Part shown: in pieces, positions 55,279-63,876 of the stretch
Position numbering within the stretch: the first letter of the stretch is position 1
Layout of the letters: every line of letters starts with the position of its first letter
Assembly (NCBI RefSeq): GCF_003030345.1
Contig: NZ_CP028158.1
Coordinates: 1,550,001-1,614,000, forward strand
Length of the DNA stretch: 64,000 nucleotides
Direction of reading: 5' to 3'
DNA from: Plantactinospora sp. BC1
Lineage (GTDB): Bacteria > Actinomycetota > Actinomycetes > Mycobacteriales > Micromonosporaceae
Translations under genes and position numbers: made by a program
Notes under the pieces: model-generated
What the model saw: only the letters and a program-made list of their open reading frames with translations
Told to the model about the DNA's origin: nothing
The model's database searches: none

Positions 55279-56027
55279 CCGGCGACGACACGGCGCCGCC
55301 GCCCTTTCCCGGCGCCGTCGGCATCACCAACCTGCGGGTCTATCCCTGGCAGACCGACGACGGCCTGCACGGCGGCACCCCGCACGTGCACCTCTGCTGC
55401 ACCGAGTGCTACGTGGTGGTCGGCGGCCGAGGACGGCTCCAGACCCTGACCCGGCGGGGCTTCGAGGAATCACCGCTGGCCCCCGGCGACGTGCTCTGGT
55501 TCACCCCGGGCACCATCCACCGGGCGGTCAACGACGACGGGGCACTCCAGGTCGTCGTGATCATGCAGAACAGCGGGCTGCCGGAGGCCGGCGACGCCGT
55601 ACTCACGCTGCCGCCGGACCAGCTCGCCGACCCGGCGACGTACCGGCGGGCGGTCTCGCTGACCGGGCCGGACGGCTCCGACCCGCCCTCGGCCGAGCGG
55701 GCCCGGGCCCGCCGCGACCTGGCCATCGAGGGCTTCGCCGAACTCCGCCGCCGCTGCGCGGCCGGGGACACCGCCGCGCTCGACGACTTCTACACGGCCG
55801 CCGCCGCCCTGGTACGCCCGCAGCTCGACGCCTGGCAGGAGCGCTGGGAGCAGGGGCCGGCGGCGGCGAGCCGGCAGACCGGGGAACAGCTCGACGCGCT
55901 GCGGCGCGGCGACCACAGCCACCTCGGCGACGCCACCGTCAGCCGGATCGTCCAACCCGAGCAGACGACCCTGGGGATGTGCGGCTTCCTCTCCCCGTAC
56001 GACCCGCTCCGCGCCCGGCGCGACTGA
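55275..56027 (+). CDS. Cupin-domain protein of the PmoA-like catabolic operon
   Basis: A 250-residue protein. The N-terminal 110 residues are a cupin barrel: GTPHVHLCCTECYVVVGGRG (HxH..E region) and VLWFTPGTIHRAVNDDGALQ with the second-motif His. The C-terminal half (about 120-250) is helical (LDDFYTAAAALVRPQLDAWQ, ERWEQGPA) and has no family signature I recognise. Coupled by ATGA to the PmoA-like gene. Its likely role is isomerisation or sensing of a sugar acid in the operon's pathway, an inference from position. Confidence 0.82.
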   Translation: MTGDDTAPPPFPGAVGITNLRVYPWQTDDGLHGGTPHVHLCCTECYVVVGGRGRLQTLTRRGFEESPLAPGDVLWFTPGTIHRAVNDDGALQVVVIMQNSGLPEAGDAVLTLPPDQLADPATYRRAVSLTGPDGSDPPSAERARARRDLAIEGFAELRRRCAAGDTAALDDFYTAAAALVRPQLDAWQERWEQGPAAASRQTGEQLDALRRGDHSHLGDATVSRIVQPEQTTLGMCGFLSPYDPLRARRD

Positions 56028-56060
56028 GCACCGCTGGCACCACCTCGCTAAGGAGCACCT

Positions 56061-57140
56061 GTGGAACCCATCCGCGCCGCCGTGGTCGGGACCGGAAACA
56101 TCGCCCGGCTGCACGCCGAGGCGCTGCGGCAGCTCGGCGACGAGGTACGCCTCGTCGGCGCCGTCGACACCGACGCCGGCCGGCTGTCGGCGTTCTGCGA
56201 CCGCTACGACGTACCGGCGAGGCATCCCGACGTGGCCAGCCTGCTGGAGAAGGAGCGGCCCGAGCTGGTGCACGTCTGCACCCCGCCCGGCGCGCACCAC
56301 GAGCTGGCCCTCGCCTGCCTGCGGGCCGGCGCCAACGTGCTGGTCGAGAAGCCGCCGACGCTGAACCTCGGCGAGCTGGACGAGCTGGCCGAGGCGGAGC
56401 GGCGACACGGGGCGGCGCTGGCCACCGTCTTCCAGCACCGGTTCGGCACCGGTGCGCTGCGGCTGCGCGCCCTGCTCGACGCCGGAGTGCTGGGCCGGCC
56501 GCTGATGGCGGTCTGCCACACCACCTGGTTCCGCCCGCAGTCCTACTTCGACGTCGAGTGGCGGGGGCGCTGGGACACCGAGGGCGGCGGTCCGACGATG
56601 GGGCACGGCATCCACCAGATGGATCTGCTCTGCGCGATCCTCGGCGACTGGACCGAGGTCTCCGCCCTGGCCCGGCAGCAGGCCCGGCGATCGGAGACCG
56701 AGGACCTGAGCATGGCGCACGTCAGCTTCGCCAACGGGGCGGTGGCCAGCGTGGTGAACAGCCTGCTGTCGGTCCGCGAGGAGAGCTACCTGCGGTTCGA
56801 CTTCGAGCGGGCCACGGTCGAGCTGACCCACCTGTACGGCTACGGCGACGACGACTGGCGGATCACCCCGGCAGCGGAGTACGCCGACGAGGTGCTGGCG
56901 GCCTGGCGGACCGGTGCCGCCGGGGTACGCAGCAGCCACCGGGCGCAGTTCGCCGAGGTGCTCCGGAGCCTGCGCGCCGGCAGCCCGCCACCGGTCACCT
57001 CGGCGGAGACCCGGCGGACGATGCGACTGGTCGCCGGGGTGTACGCGTCGGCGTTCACCCGCAGACCGGTCCGGCCGGACGAGCTGGGTGAGGAGTCGCC
57101 GTTCTACCGGCGGATGCAGGGGGACGGGCCGCGATGGTGA
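56061..57140 (+). CDS. Gfo/Idh/MocA-family NAD(P)-dependent dehydrogenase
   Basis: A 359-residue sugar oxidoreductase. The Rossmann fingerprint is AAVVGTGNIARLHAEALRQL (residues about 6-25), the EKP motif is LVEKPPTLNLGELDEL, and the catalytic-region Asp/His are in GHGIHQMDLLCAILGDW. GTG at 56061 follows AAGGAG. It overlaps the second PmoA-like gene by 7 bp. These enzymes oxidise a hydroxyl of a sugar or cyclitol; with two PmoA-like proteins and a cupin it suggests catabolism of an unusual sugar. Substrate unknown. Confidence 0.93.
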   Translation: MEPIRAAVVGTGNIARLHAEALRQLGDEVRLVGAVDTDAGRLSAFCDRYDVPARHPDVASLLEKERPELVHVCTPPGAHHELALACLRAGANVLVEKPPTLNLGELDELAEAERRHGAALATVFQHRFGTGALRLRALLDAGVLGRPLMAVCHTTWFRPQSYFDVEWRGRWDTEGGGPTMGHGIHQMDLLCAILGDWTEVSALARQQARRSETEDLSMAHVSFANGAVASVVNSLLSVREESYLRFDFERATVELTHLYGYGDDDWRITPAAEYADEVLAAWRTGAAGVRSSHRAQFAEVLRSLRAGSPPPVTSAETRRTMRLVAGVYASAFTRRPVRPDELGEESPFYRRMQGDGPRW

Positions 57141-58213
57141 ACGGTGGTCCACTGGTGCCCGCCGCGGCACCGCCTCCGCCGGCCGTACCCGTTGCCTCGG
57201 CCCGTCCGCCGCTGCCCACCGGGGCCGTCCCGGCGCAGGGCGCGGCGGCCGGCGGCGCCGGGAACGGGCTGGCCGTCAGCCACGACGTCGGCCGGTCGGT
57301 GCGGGTCGGCTGGCGCGGTGCGGAGCTGTTCCACTACGTCTACACCCCGCAGGAGCCCCGGGAGGAGGCGCCGCGACCCTACCTCCACCCGCTGCGGACC
57401 CTCGCCGGCAACGTCGTCAGCCTGTACCGGCCGCACGACCACCTCTGGCACAAGGGACTCTGCTTCGGCATCTCCAACTTCGGGCCGGACAACTTCTGGG
57501 GTGGCGGGACCTACCTTCGCGGCCAGGGGTACCGCAGGCTCGACAACATCGGGGTGGTCGAACACCTCGACTTCCCGGTGCTGCGCTGCGACCCCGACGC
57601 CGTACGCCTGGTCGAACGGCTGCGCTGGGTGACCCGCGACGGCCGCCGGGTCGGCTCCGAACAACGTCGGCTGGCGGTGGCGGTCTGGGCCAACCAGAGC
57701 GCGTGGCGGCTGCGGTTCGAGACCGTACTGCGCAACGACGGCGACACGGTGATCATGATCGGCAGTCCGACCACCCAGGGGCGGGAGAACGCCGGCTACG
57801 GCGGACTGCTCTGGCAGGGGCCGCGCTCGTTCCGGGGCGGCCGGGTGGTGACCCCGGCCGGGGTCGGCGCGGACGAACTGATGGGCTGGCGGGGCCCGTG
57901 GCTCGGCTTCGTCGGCCGGCACGACGGTCTCGGGCCGGCCGAGACCCTCGCGTCGACGCTGGTCTTCCGGGACGACCCGACGAATCCGGGCGCACCCACC
58001 CGGTGGTTCGTCCGCACCGAGCCGTACGCCTGCCTCGGCCCGGCCCCGTTCTTCGACCGGGAGTACCCCTTCGCACCCGGCACCGAACTGCGGCTGCGCT
58101 ACGACGTCGTGGTCGCCGACGGCGAACGCGACCCGGCCGGCTGCGCCCGGCTGGCCGACCGGGCCGGCGAGACCGAGCTGCTGACCGACCCGGCCGGGGA
58201 GGGCTGGTCCTGA
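57134..58213 (+). CDS. PmoA-like (DUF6807) protein, copy 2
   Basis: A 359-residue paralogue of the 54352 product with a longer N-terminus of about 45 Pro/Ala/Gly-rich residues. The shared blocks are YLHPLRTLAGNVVSLYRPHD, HLWHKGLCFGISNFGPDNFW, TTQGRENAGYGGLLWQGPRS and PTRWFVRTEPYACLG. The HxWHKG motif and the closing WFVR segment are conserved, so both copies should have similar chemistry. It is last in the operon and overlaps the dehydrogenase gene by 7 bp. No signal peptide is evident; the Pro/Ala tail is probably a linker. Confidence 0.82.
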   Translation: MVNGGPLVPAAAPPPPAVPVASARPPLPTGAVPAQGAAAGGAGNGLAVSHDVGRSVRVGWRGAELFHYVYTPQEPREEAPRPYLHPLRTLAGNVVSLYRPHDHLWHKGLCFGISNFGPDNFWGGGTYLRGQGYRRLDNIGVVEHLDFPVLRCDPDAVRLVERLRWVTRDGRRVGSEQRRLAVAVWANQSAWRLRFETVLRNDGDTVIMIGSPTTQGRENAGYGGLLWQGPRSFRGGRVVTPAGVGADELMGWRGPWLGFVGRHDGLGPAETLASTLVFRDDPTNPGAPTRWFVRTEPYACLGPAPFFDREYPFAPGTELRLRYDVVVADGERDPAGCARLADRAGETELLTDPAGEGWS

Positions 58214-58237
58214 CGGGCCGCCGGGGGTGCGGGCGGG

Positions 58238-58711
58238 TCAGCCTCGCGGCGTGAACCGCACGAAGGGGATCCGCCTGCCCACCTCGCGATAGTCCGAGAC
58301 GCTCCCGTCCACCTCGAACCCCATGATCCGGCAGAGCCTCCGGGCCGCCGCCGGGTGACGCGGCGCGTACCTGGCCATGATCTCCGCACCGTCGTCGGCG
58401 GGGATCGGCGCGGCGGTCACCTCGATCGTCCGGTTGCCGACCTGGACGGTGGCCGCCGGGGTCTTCATGACGTTCCGGTACCAGTCCGCGCGCGGACCGA
58501 ACCCGGAGGCGGCCACGTAGGCGTACTCGTCGTGTTCGACGACCTCGACGACCGCCTGCCGCCGCGCGCCGGAGACCCGGCCGACGTGGCTGAGCAGCAT
58601 GACCCGGTCGCCCAGCAGTCGGCCGAGCCGCATCCGGTAGAGCCAGATCGGTAGCCGCCAGAGCCGGCGGCGTAGTCCGGCCGGCGGGTCCGGCCTTCGA
58701 ATGATCTCCAT
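58238..58711 (-). CDS. F420-dependent nitroreductase/quinone-reductase family protein
   Basis: A 157-residue protein of the Ddn/DUF385 family. The N-terminal RLPIWLYRMRLGRLLGDRVM and LLSHVGRVSGARRQAVVEVV segments and GFGPRADWYRNVMKTPAATV are the usual signature (G.P..DWY.N). Family members reduce quinones or nitro compounds with F420H2; actinomycetes make F420. ATG at 58711 chosen; no partner gene flanks it. It converges on the PmoA-like operon with a 24-bp gap. Confidence 0.88.
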   Translation of the reverse strand: MEIIRRPDPPAGLRRRLWRLPIWLYRMRLGRLLGDRVMLLSHVGRVSGARRQAVVEVVEHDEYAYVAASGFGPRADWYRNVMKTPAATVQVGNRTIEVTAAPIPADDGAEIMARYAPRHPAAARRLCRIMGFEVDGSVSDYREVGRRIPFVRFTPRG

Positions 58712-58963
58712 GGTCCGGTCCGTTCTGGGGTCGCTGGTCGAGTCTCGGAGGTCACGTGACGACCTCCGAGAGCCTGCCACGTCCGGCCCGGCGCTCAAAC
58801 CGGCGAGACAGCCGTCCAGGGACATGCCCGCCTAGCAGAACACTCTGCTCGTCGTCGTCTCCGTCCTGTGCAACGTTCTCCCGTACGGACGGAGCCGGGC
58901 GGCCGCCGCTCGACATCGCGAAGCGGACGACCGACCGGACACCCGGGACGGCGACACCGGTCG
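58712..58963. other. Spacer between the reductase and DUF5994 genes
   Basis: About 250 bp with no supported gene or clear promoter, although the minus-strand reductase promoter must lie at its left end. Confidence 0.35.
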
Positions 58964-59497
58964 TCAGGCGGTGACGGGCTCGGTGGCGTACCCGTCGTGG
59001 TCCGCGCGACGGTCACCGCCCGGCGACCCGGTGTTCTCCGTCCGGGCATTCCCGTCGGCGGCGAGAATGGCCGGTGCCCGCAGGGTGTTGGCCGGGTCGG
59101 CCGCCATGGTCATCACCCGCTCGGCCGCCGCCGCCGTGGTGCCGGGCGGCACGACGAGCAGGTCGATCTGGTCTCCGGCCTCGGTGGTGGCGACCAGCAG
59201 GGCGGGCTCCAGCGAGCTGAACCAGCCCGCTCGGATCACGTCGTCGCCGGCCACGAACCGGCGGAACCGACCGTCCCAGGCGGCACTGTTGAGTACCACG
59301 TTGCGGACCCGTCCGTAGCGGGCGGAGAGCGCCACCATGAGTCCGGGAAGTTCGGCCAGCGGATCCCAGGACCGGGGCCACCAGGCACCGTCCAGAACCG
59401 CTCCGCTGGCGCGGGCCGGGGGAAGGGACAGGCGGGGCTGCGAGGGCGGTGTCGACGGGATCCTCGTGGCGCGTTGGCCTGCGGTGAGCATGATCAT
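58964..59497 (-). CDS. DUF5994 family protein
   Basis: A 177-residue protein of the DUF5994 type: LDGAWWPRSWDPLAELPGLM, YGRVRNVVLNSAAWDGRFRR and LEPALLVATTEAGDQIDLLV are its conserved blocks. ATG at 59497 is chosen because GGAAGG is four bases upstream; a second ATG lies two codons later. DUF5994 proteins are widespread in Micromonosporaceae and Streptomyces, without an assigned function. It is monocistronic and its upstream region is long. Confidence 0.85.
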   Translation of the reverse strand: MIMLTAGQRATRIPSTPPSQPRLSLPPARASGAVLDGAWWPRSWDPLAELPGLMVALSARYGRVRNVVLNSAAWDGRFRRFVAGDDVIRAGWFSSLEPALLVATTEAGDQIDLLVVPPGTTAAAAERVMTMAADPANTLRAPAILAADGNARTENTGSPGGDRRADHDGYATEPVTA

Positions 59498-60429
59498 CGA
59501 TCCTTCCTGGACCGGGAGGTGGGCGGAGGAGTCGTTCGGCCGGTACCCGGACGTCGTCCCGGCACCGGCCCGGAGTGGCCGGGCGTCTTGCGCGCCCGGC
59601 AGACGTGGTGTCGTCGTCCCAGCGGCGGATGCCGGCTCGCCGCGCGGTCGCTGCCGCGCCGCCGGTGCGGTTCGACGAAGGTGGACGGGATCCTGGGCTT
59701 CGAACCGAGGCCCAGGATCCCGTACCGTCCGGCCCGGGCGGCTGGCGTGCTGCATCCGGGCCGGTGCTGTGGGCCGCCGGGTGTCGGCAGCCGCGATGAC
59801 GACAACTGCCGAGGCGGGGCGGCCGGCGACACGGGTTTCCGCCGACGGCTGGCTGCGCGCTCAGGGAGCGACGGGCGGGCTACGGCTCAGGGAGCGGAAT
59901 CGGTGCCGCTCAGGCGTCCGGTCGGCCACACCGGGCTGACAGACCCTGTCATCGCTGGACCCTCATTTCGGCGGTGGTACGCGGAGTCCGTAAACCCGTA
60001 GCGCCGGGGTCCAAGAACAGTTTCAGCCTAGCCCTTAATCAATTTCCCCTACGCGCACGATGTCGGAATTCCCCGCCCGCCGGAGAACGAGCCGGTGGAT
60101 TCGGGATTCGCGTCGATCGGGGGTACGCGCCCGGGCGCGATGTGATGTGCTCACCGGGGCGCCCCGCCCGCAGCTCCGGGCGGGCGATCGTCCGGTCGCC
60201 CGGAACCAGTGCACGACCGCCGGCGGATCCACGCCGCCGGTGGATGCCTCCGGCACCGCGTACTGTTGGGGGTTGGCCCGTCGACCGACGCGTGCCCCGA
60301 CGCCAACGGAACGTCGGAGGTCGCCACGCAGGCGACCAGGCTCCACGGCACTACATCGGCGGGGCCGGCGAGGATCCGGCCAATGACCTACGGCAGCCGA
60401 CCGGAATCGCATGCGAGGAAGAGGGATCA
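59498..60429. other. Long non-coding region with strong hairpin
   Basis: About 930 bp between a minus-strand gene and a plus-strand small gene. The frames that cross it lack ribosome sites and conserved blocks. It contains the promoter of each flanking gene and the hairpin listed at 59683-59721. Confidence 0.5.
59683..59721. ncRNA. Strong stem-loop in the DUF5994 upstream region
   Basis: ACGGGATCCTGGGC (59683-59696) pairs perfectly with 59708-59721, a 14-bp stem with an 11-base loop. It lies about 190 bp upstream of the DUF5994 start. On the minus strand it would be in the leader or a separate short transcript. An alternative is a terminator for an unseen transcript. Called low-confidence RNA structure. 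Confidence 0.35.
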
Positions 60430-60603
60430 ATGGAAATCGACAAAGTGAAAATCGTCGAATGGCTGCGCGGTCGCGGCCAGGACGTCAGGGCCGACTGGAT
60501 CGACCGGGAGTTGCCGGGCCGGGTCGACAGCGTCCGCCACGCGGGTCTGCTCGCGACCCTCGGCCTCGATCCCGCCGAGCTGGCCGACCGGCCGGCACCC
60601 TGA
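60430..60603 (+). CDS. Small hypothetical protein
   Basis: A 57-residue protein: MEIDKVKIVEWLRGRGQDVR opening, then an amphipathic second half with LLATLGLDPAELADR. ATG follows GGAAGAGGG, so translation is likely. The segments look like two helices of the kind found in small actinobacterial regulators or toxin-antitoxin-like partners, but no family is recognised. The sulfotransferase gene follows 81 bp later on the same strand. Confidence 0.6.
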   Translation: MEIDKVKIVEWLRGRGQDVRADWIDRELPGRVDSVRHAGLLATLGLDPAELADRPAP

Positions 60604-60684
60604 AATCGCGCGCCGCCGGTCGTTCCGCCCGGCCGGCCGACCCTGTTGACTGGGACCGGACGATATGGAGAGGGAGGCGGCGAG

Positions 60685-61356
60685 TTGCGGGTCATCGGGG
60701 TGGGCTTCGGGCGTACCGGCACCAGGTCGACGAAGGAGGCGCTGGAACTGCTCGGCTTCGGCCCGTGTCACCACATGGCGGAGTTGTTCGAACACCCGGA
60801 GACGATCGGTGACTGGCTGCGGGCCGCCCGGGGCGGGCCGGTGGACTGGTCCCGGCTGCTCGACGGTTATCACTCCACGGTGGACTGGCCGAGCGTGTAC
60901 TTCTGGCGAGAGCTGATCGACGCCTACCCCGAGGCGAAGGTGCTGTTGACCGTACGCGACCCGGAGCGCTGGTACGACAGCGTCCGCAGCACCATCTACC
61001 AGTCCCGGACCATCGACGTGGAGTCGGCGCCACCCGGGCTGCGGCAGGCGTTCGAGACCCGCCCGGAGTTGCTGGACCAGCCGAGGCTGACGGACGCGCT
61101 GATCTGGCAGGGCACCTTCGGCGGCCGGTTCGACGACCGGGAGCACGCCCTCAAGGTCTACGCGGACCACCTCGCGGAGGTGCGGGCCACCGTACCGGCC
61201 GACCGGCTCGGCGAGTTCGACGTGGCACAGGGCTGGGAGCCGCTCTGCGAGTTCCTCGGCGTCGACGTGCCGGCCGAACCCTTTCCGCTGCTGAACACGA
61301 CGGCCTCGTTCCGGGAGCGGCTCGCCGACCCGGCCGGGCTGCGCGTCGAGCGCTGA
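60685..61356 (+). CDS. Sulfotransferase-family protein (Sulfotransfer_4 type)
   Basis: A 223-residue protein. The PAPS 5'-phosphosulfate loop is visible as VIGVGFGRTGTRSTKEALEL, and VLLTVRDPERWYDSVRSTIY is the 3'-phosphate loop region. WEPLCEFLGVDVPAEPFPL closes the fold. TTG at 60685 is chosen because GGAGAGGGAGG is immediately upstream and the fold begins at once; an earlier in-frame TTG at 60646 lacks support. Members transfer sulfate from PAPS or use a related phosphonucleotide. Partner and acceptor are unknown. It converges on the iolC-like gene with a 4-bp gap. Confidence 0.88.
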   Translation: MRVIGVGFGRTGTRSTKEALELLGFGPCHHMAELFEHPETIGDWLRAARGGPVDWSRLLDGYHSTVDWPSVYFWRELIDAYPEAKVLLTVRDPERWYDSVRSTIYQSRTIDVESAPPGLRQAFETRPELLDQPRLTDALIWQGTFGGRFDDREHALKVYADHLAEVRATVPADRLGEFDVAQGWEPLCEFLGVDVPAEPFPLLNTTASFRERLADPAGLRVER

Positions 61357-61360
61357 GCGG

Positions 61361-62317
61361 TCAGCCGACCGGGTGCCGGGGTCCGGCGAGCAACTCGTCG
61401 ACCTCGGCGCTGGTCGGCATCGCGGCGGAGCAGGCGAGCCGGGACGCCACGAGCGCGCCGGCCGCGTTGGCGAACCGGACGGTCCGGTCCAGCGGCCACC
61501 CGGCGAGCAGCCCGTGGCAGAGCGCCCCGCCGAAGGCGTCCCCGGCGCCGAGCCCGTTGCGCACCTCGATCGGCACCGGCGGTACCTCCACCACCTCGTC
61601 GGCGGTCCGGGCGAGCACGCCGGCCGGCCCGCGTTTCACCACCGCCAGCCGTACGCCCCGGGCGAGCAGCGCCTCGGCCGCCGCGTGCGGCTCCCGCTCC
61701 CCCACGGCGGTGGTGCACTCGTCGAGGTTGCCGACCGCCACGGTGGCGTACCGCAGCGCCGACTCGTACGCCGCCCGGGCCTCCTCCCGGGAGGACCAGA
61801 AACTCGGCCGGTAGTCGAGGTCGAAGACGGTGTTCGCGGCGCGTCCCCGGGCGCCGAGGGCGGCGAAGTGGGCGTCCCGGCTCGGCAGCTCGCAGAGCCC
61901 GGTGCCGGTGAACCAGAAGACCCCGGCGGCCCGGATCGCGGGCAGGTCCAACTCCTCCGGGCGGATCTCCAGGTCCGGCGCCTTGGGGTAGCGGTAGAAG
62001 TAGATCGGGAAGTCGTCGGGCGGGAAGATCTCGCAGAAGGTGACCGGGGTCGGCAGCCCGGGGACCGCGCTCACCCAGCGGTCGTCCACCCCGAAGTCGC
62101 GCAGCGCGCGGTGCACGTACTCCCCGAAGGGGTCGGCGCCGGTCCGGGTCACCAGGGCCACCCGCCGGCCGTGCCGGGCCGCCGCCACGGCGACGTTGGT
62201 GGCGCTGCCGCCGAGAAACTTTCCGAACGTCTCGACGTCGGGCAGCCGGGCGTTGGTCTGGAGTGGATAGATGTCCACCCCCACCCGCCCCATGCTGACC
62301 ACCTCGAACGAGGTCAC
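61361..62317 (-). CDS. iolC: PfkB-family sugar kinase, 5-dehydro-2-deoxygluconokinase (IolC)-like
   Basis: A 318-residue ribokinase-fold enzyme. FEVVSMGRVGVDIYPLQTN is the IolC-type opening; FGKFLGGSATNVAVAAARHG is PfkB signature 1 and RNGLGAGDAFGGALCHGLL is signature 2 with the catalytic Asp. GTG at 62317 is preferred because it keeps the first strand. IolC phosphorylates 5-dehydro-2-deoxygluconate in inositol catabolism; no other iol gene is in the window, so function rests on motif similarity only. A PfkB sugar kinase of different specificity is the alternative. Confidence 0.85.
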   Translation of the reverse strand: MTSFEVVSMGRVGVDIYPLQTNARLPDVETFGKFLGGSATNVAVAAARHGRRVALVTRTGADPFGEYVHRALRDFGVDDRWVSAVPGLPTPVTFCEIFPPDDFPIYFYRYPKAPDLEIRPEELDLPAIRAAGVFWFTGTGLCELPSRDAHFAALGARGRAANTVFDLDYRPSFWSSREEARAAYESALRYATVAVGNLDECTTAVGEREPHAAAEALLARGVRLAVVKRGPAGVLARTADEVVEVPPVPIEVRNGLGAGDAFGGALCHGLLAGWPLDRTVRFANAAGALVASRLACSAAMPTSAEVDELLAGPRHPVG

Positions 62318-62396
62318 CGAATCATGTAACCCCGGTACGTACCGGACGGTCAATATCTGGCGTACCCGCAGCGACGCCCGGGCGTGGCGCCCGCCC

Positions 62397-62433
62397 GGCG
62401 GGCCGTGCCCCGGCGCGCGGAGCACGGCCCGCC
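62397..62433 (-). terminator. Hairpin terminator after the methyltransferase gene
   Basis: GGCGGGCCGTGC (62397-62408) pairs perfectly with 62422-62433 across a 13-base loop, directly downstream of the minus-strand methyltransferase stop. Confidence 0.75.
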
Positions 62434-62438
62434 CGGCC

Positions 62439-63185
62439 TCAGCGGTCGATCAGCACGAAGACGCCCCAGCCCAGATATTCCCGCTGGTATCTGACGTGCC
62501 GGGCCGGCGCCGTGTCGAGTTCCGCGCGCAGCTCGGCGTGCAGCTCGTCGTCGGGGTTCTCGTCGAGCCAGCGCCGGAGGTTGAGCCACTGCGCCGCGCC
62601 GTAGCGGTCCCAGCCGTCCTGGTCGGCGAGGACCATCTCCACCACGTCGGCGCCGAGCGCGGCGAAGCGTTCGACCGTCTCGGGCAGCGGCAGGAAGTCG
62701 TCCCGACTGGTCGCGTGGCAGGCCTCGACGCAGTCCTGGTCGACCGGCTCGCGCCGCCAGTACGGCTCGCCGACCAGCATCATCCCGCCGGGGCGGAGGC
62801 TGCGCCGCAGGAGTGCGACGGTGCCGGGGACCCCGTCGCCGATCCAGGTGGCGCCGAGGCAGGCGGCGACGTCGACCGGGGTGTCGGCGACGTACCCGGA
62901 GGCGTCGCCGTGCACGAACGCGACCCGGTCGGCGACGCCGAGTTCGGCGGCCCGGGTCTCGGCCTGGCCGAGGAACACCGTGCTGATGTCCACCCCGGTA
63001 CCGCCGACGCCGTGGTCGCGGGCCCAGGTGCAGAGCATCTCGCCGGAGCCGCAGGCCAGGTCGAGCAGTCGGGAGCCGGGCGGGAGCCGCAGCGCCTCGC
63101 CCAGGGTGGCGAGCTTGCGGCTGTCGAACGGGTTGTGGATGCGGTGGCCGCTCTCCCGGATGGTGAGGCTACGTGGTAGGTCCAC
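62439..63185 (-). CDS. Class I SAM-dependent methyltransferase
   Basis: A 248-residue methyltransferase with SAM motif I LLDLACGSGEMLCTWA (about residues 40-55), acidic GTGVDISTVFL, then FVHGDASGY and LRPGGMMLVGEPYW. The C-terminal half has ATSRDDFLPLPETVERF and VLADQDGWDRYGAAQW, unlike the 5881-6696 enzyme. GTG at 63185 follows AAGGAA. Single gene with its own terminator. Acceptor unknown. Confidence 0.88.
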   Translation of the reverse strand: MDLPRSLTIRESGHRIHNPFDSRKLATLGEALRLPPGSRLLDLACGSGEMLCTWARDHGVGGTGVDISTVFLGQAETRAAELGVADRVAFVHGDASGYVADTPVDVAACLGATWIGDGVPGTVALLRRSLRPGGMMLVGEPYWRREPVDQDCVEACHATSRDDFLPLPETVERFAALGADVVEMVLADQDGWDRYGAAQWLNLRRWLDENPDDELHAELRAELDTAPARHVRYQREYLGWGVFVLIDR

Positions 63186-63354
63186 TTCTGATGTTCCTTA
63201 CGTGCGAAGAGGTCATGGGGGTTGCTGCGGTCGTCCCGGGGTTGGTGGTCGGGGCGGGCGGGACCCTCATGAAATGCACCTCTTCGCACGTCGCATCGGT
63301 ACGGACGCGGCCGACGCTAGGTCGCTGGCCGCACGCCGTCCAGCGGTTTTCGGC

Positions 63355-63786
63355 TCACTTGGCGAAGATCTGCGACTCGTCCCGGAACGCCTTGAACTCC
63401 AGCGCATTGCCGGCCGGGTCGCGGAAGAACATCGTCCACTGCTCGCCCGGCTCGCCCGCGAACCGCAGGTACGGCTCGATCACGAACTCGGCGCCGGCGG
63501 CCCGGATCCGGTCCGCGAGGGCGTGGAAGTCGTCGACCGGCAGGATGAGCCCGAAGTGCGGCACCGGTACGTCGTGCCCGTCCACCGGGTTGCGTCCCGC
63601 GTCGGCCTGCCGGGCCGCCGGTACGACGTGGGTCACCACCTGGTGGCCGTAGAAGTCCCAGTCGACCCACGCCTGCGCGGAGCGTCCCTCGGCGAGGCCG
63701 AGCACCCCGCCGTAGAAGTCGCGGGCCCGCGCCAGGTCGTCGACCGGGATCGCCAGGTGGAAGGCGGGACGGGTGGCCACGGTCAT
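63355..63786 (-). CDS. VOC-superfamily (glyoxalase/dioxygenase-like) protein
   Basis: A 143-residue protein with paired beta-alpha-beta-beta-beta halves: FHLAIPVDDLARARDFYGGV and HFGLILPVDDFHALADRIRA, plus MFFRDPAGNALEFKAF, which carries the metal-site Glu. ATG at 63786 follows GGAGAGGAG. Such proteins act as lyases, dioxygenases or antibiotic-binding proteins; nothing in the sequence decides. It is the last complete gene before the right edge. Confidence 0.88.
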   Translation of the reverse strand: MTVATRPAFHLAIPVDDLARARDFYGGVLGLAEGRSAQAWVDWDFYGHQVVTHVVPAARQADAGRNPVDGHDVPVPHFGLILPVDDFHALADRIRAAGAEFVIEPYLRFAGEPGEQWTMFFRDPAGNALEFKAFRDESQIFAK

Positions 63787-63876
63787 CTTCTGCTCCTCTC
63801 CGCCGGGCAGGCCCGGCCTCTGCTGCCATCCAAGCATGATCTTCCCGGCGGGGCCGAGGTAAGGGGTGCCGGCCGC

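Noticed and set aside
58868-60001. 377-residue plus-strand open frame over DUF5994 and the non-coding region
   Set aside because: It overlaps the DUF5994 gene in antisense, has no domain and no ribosome site.
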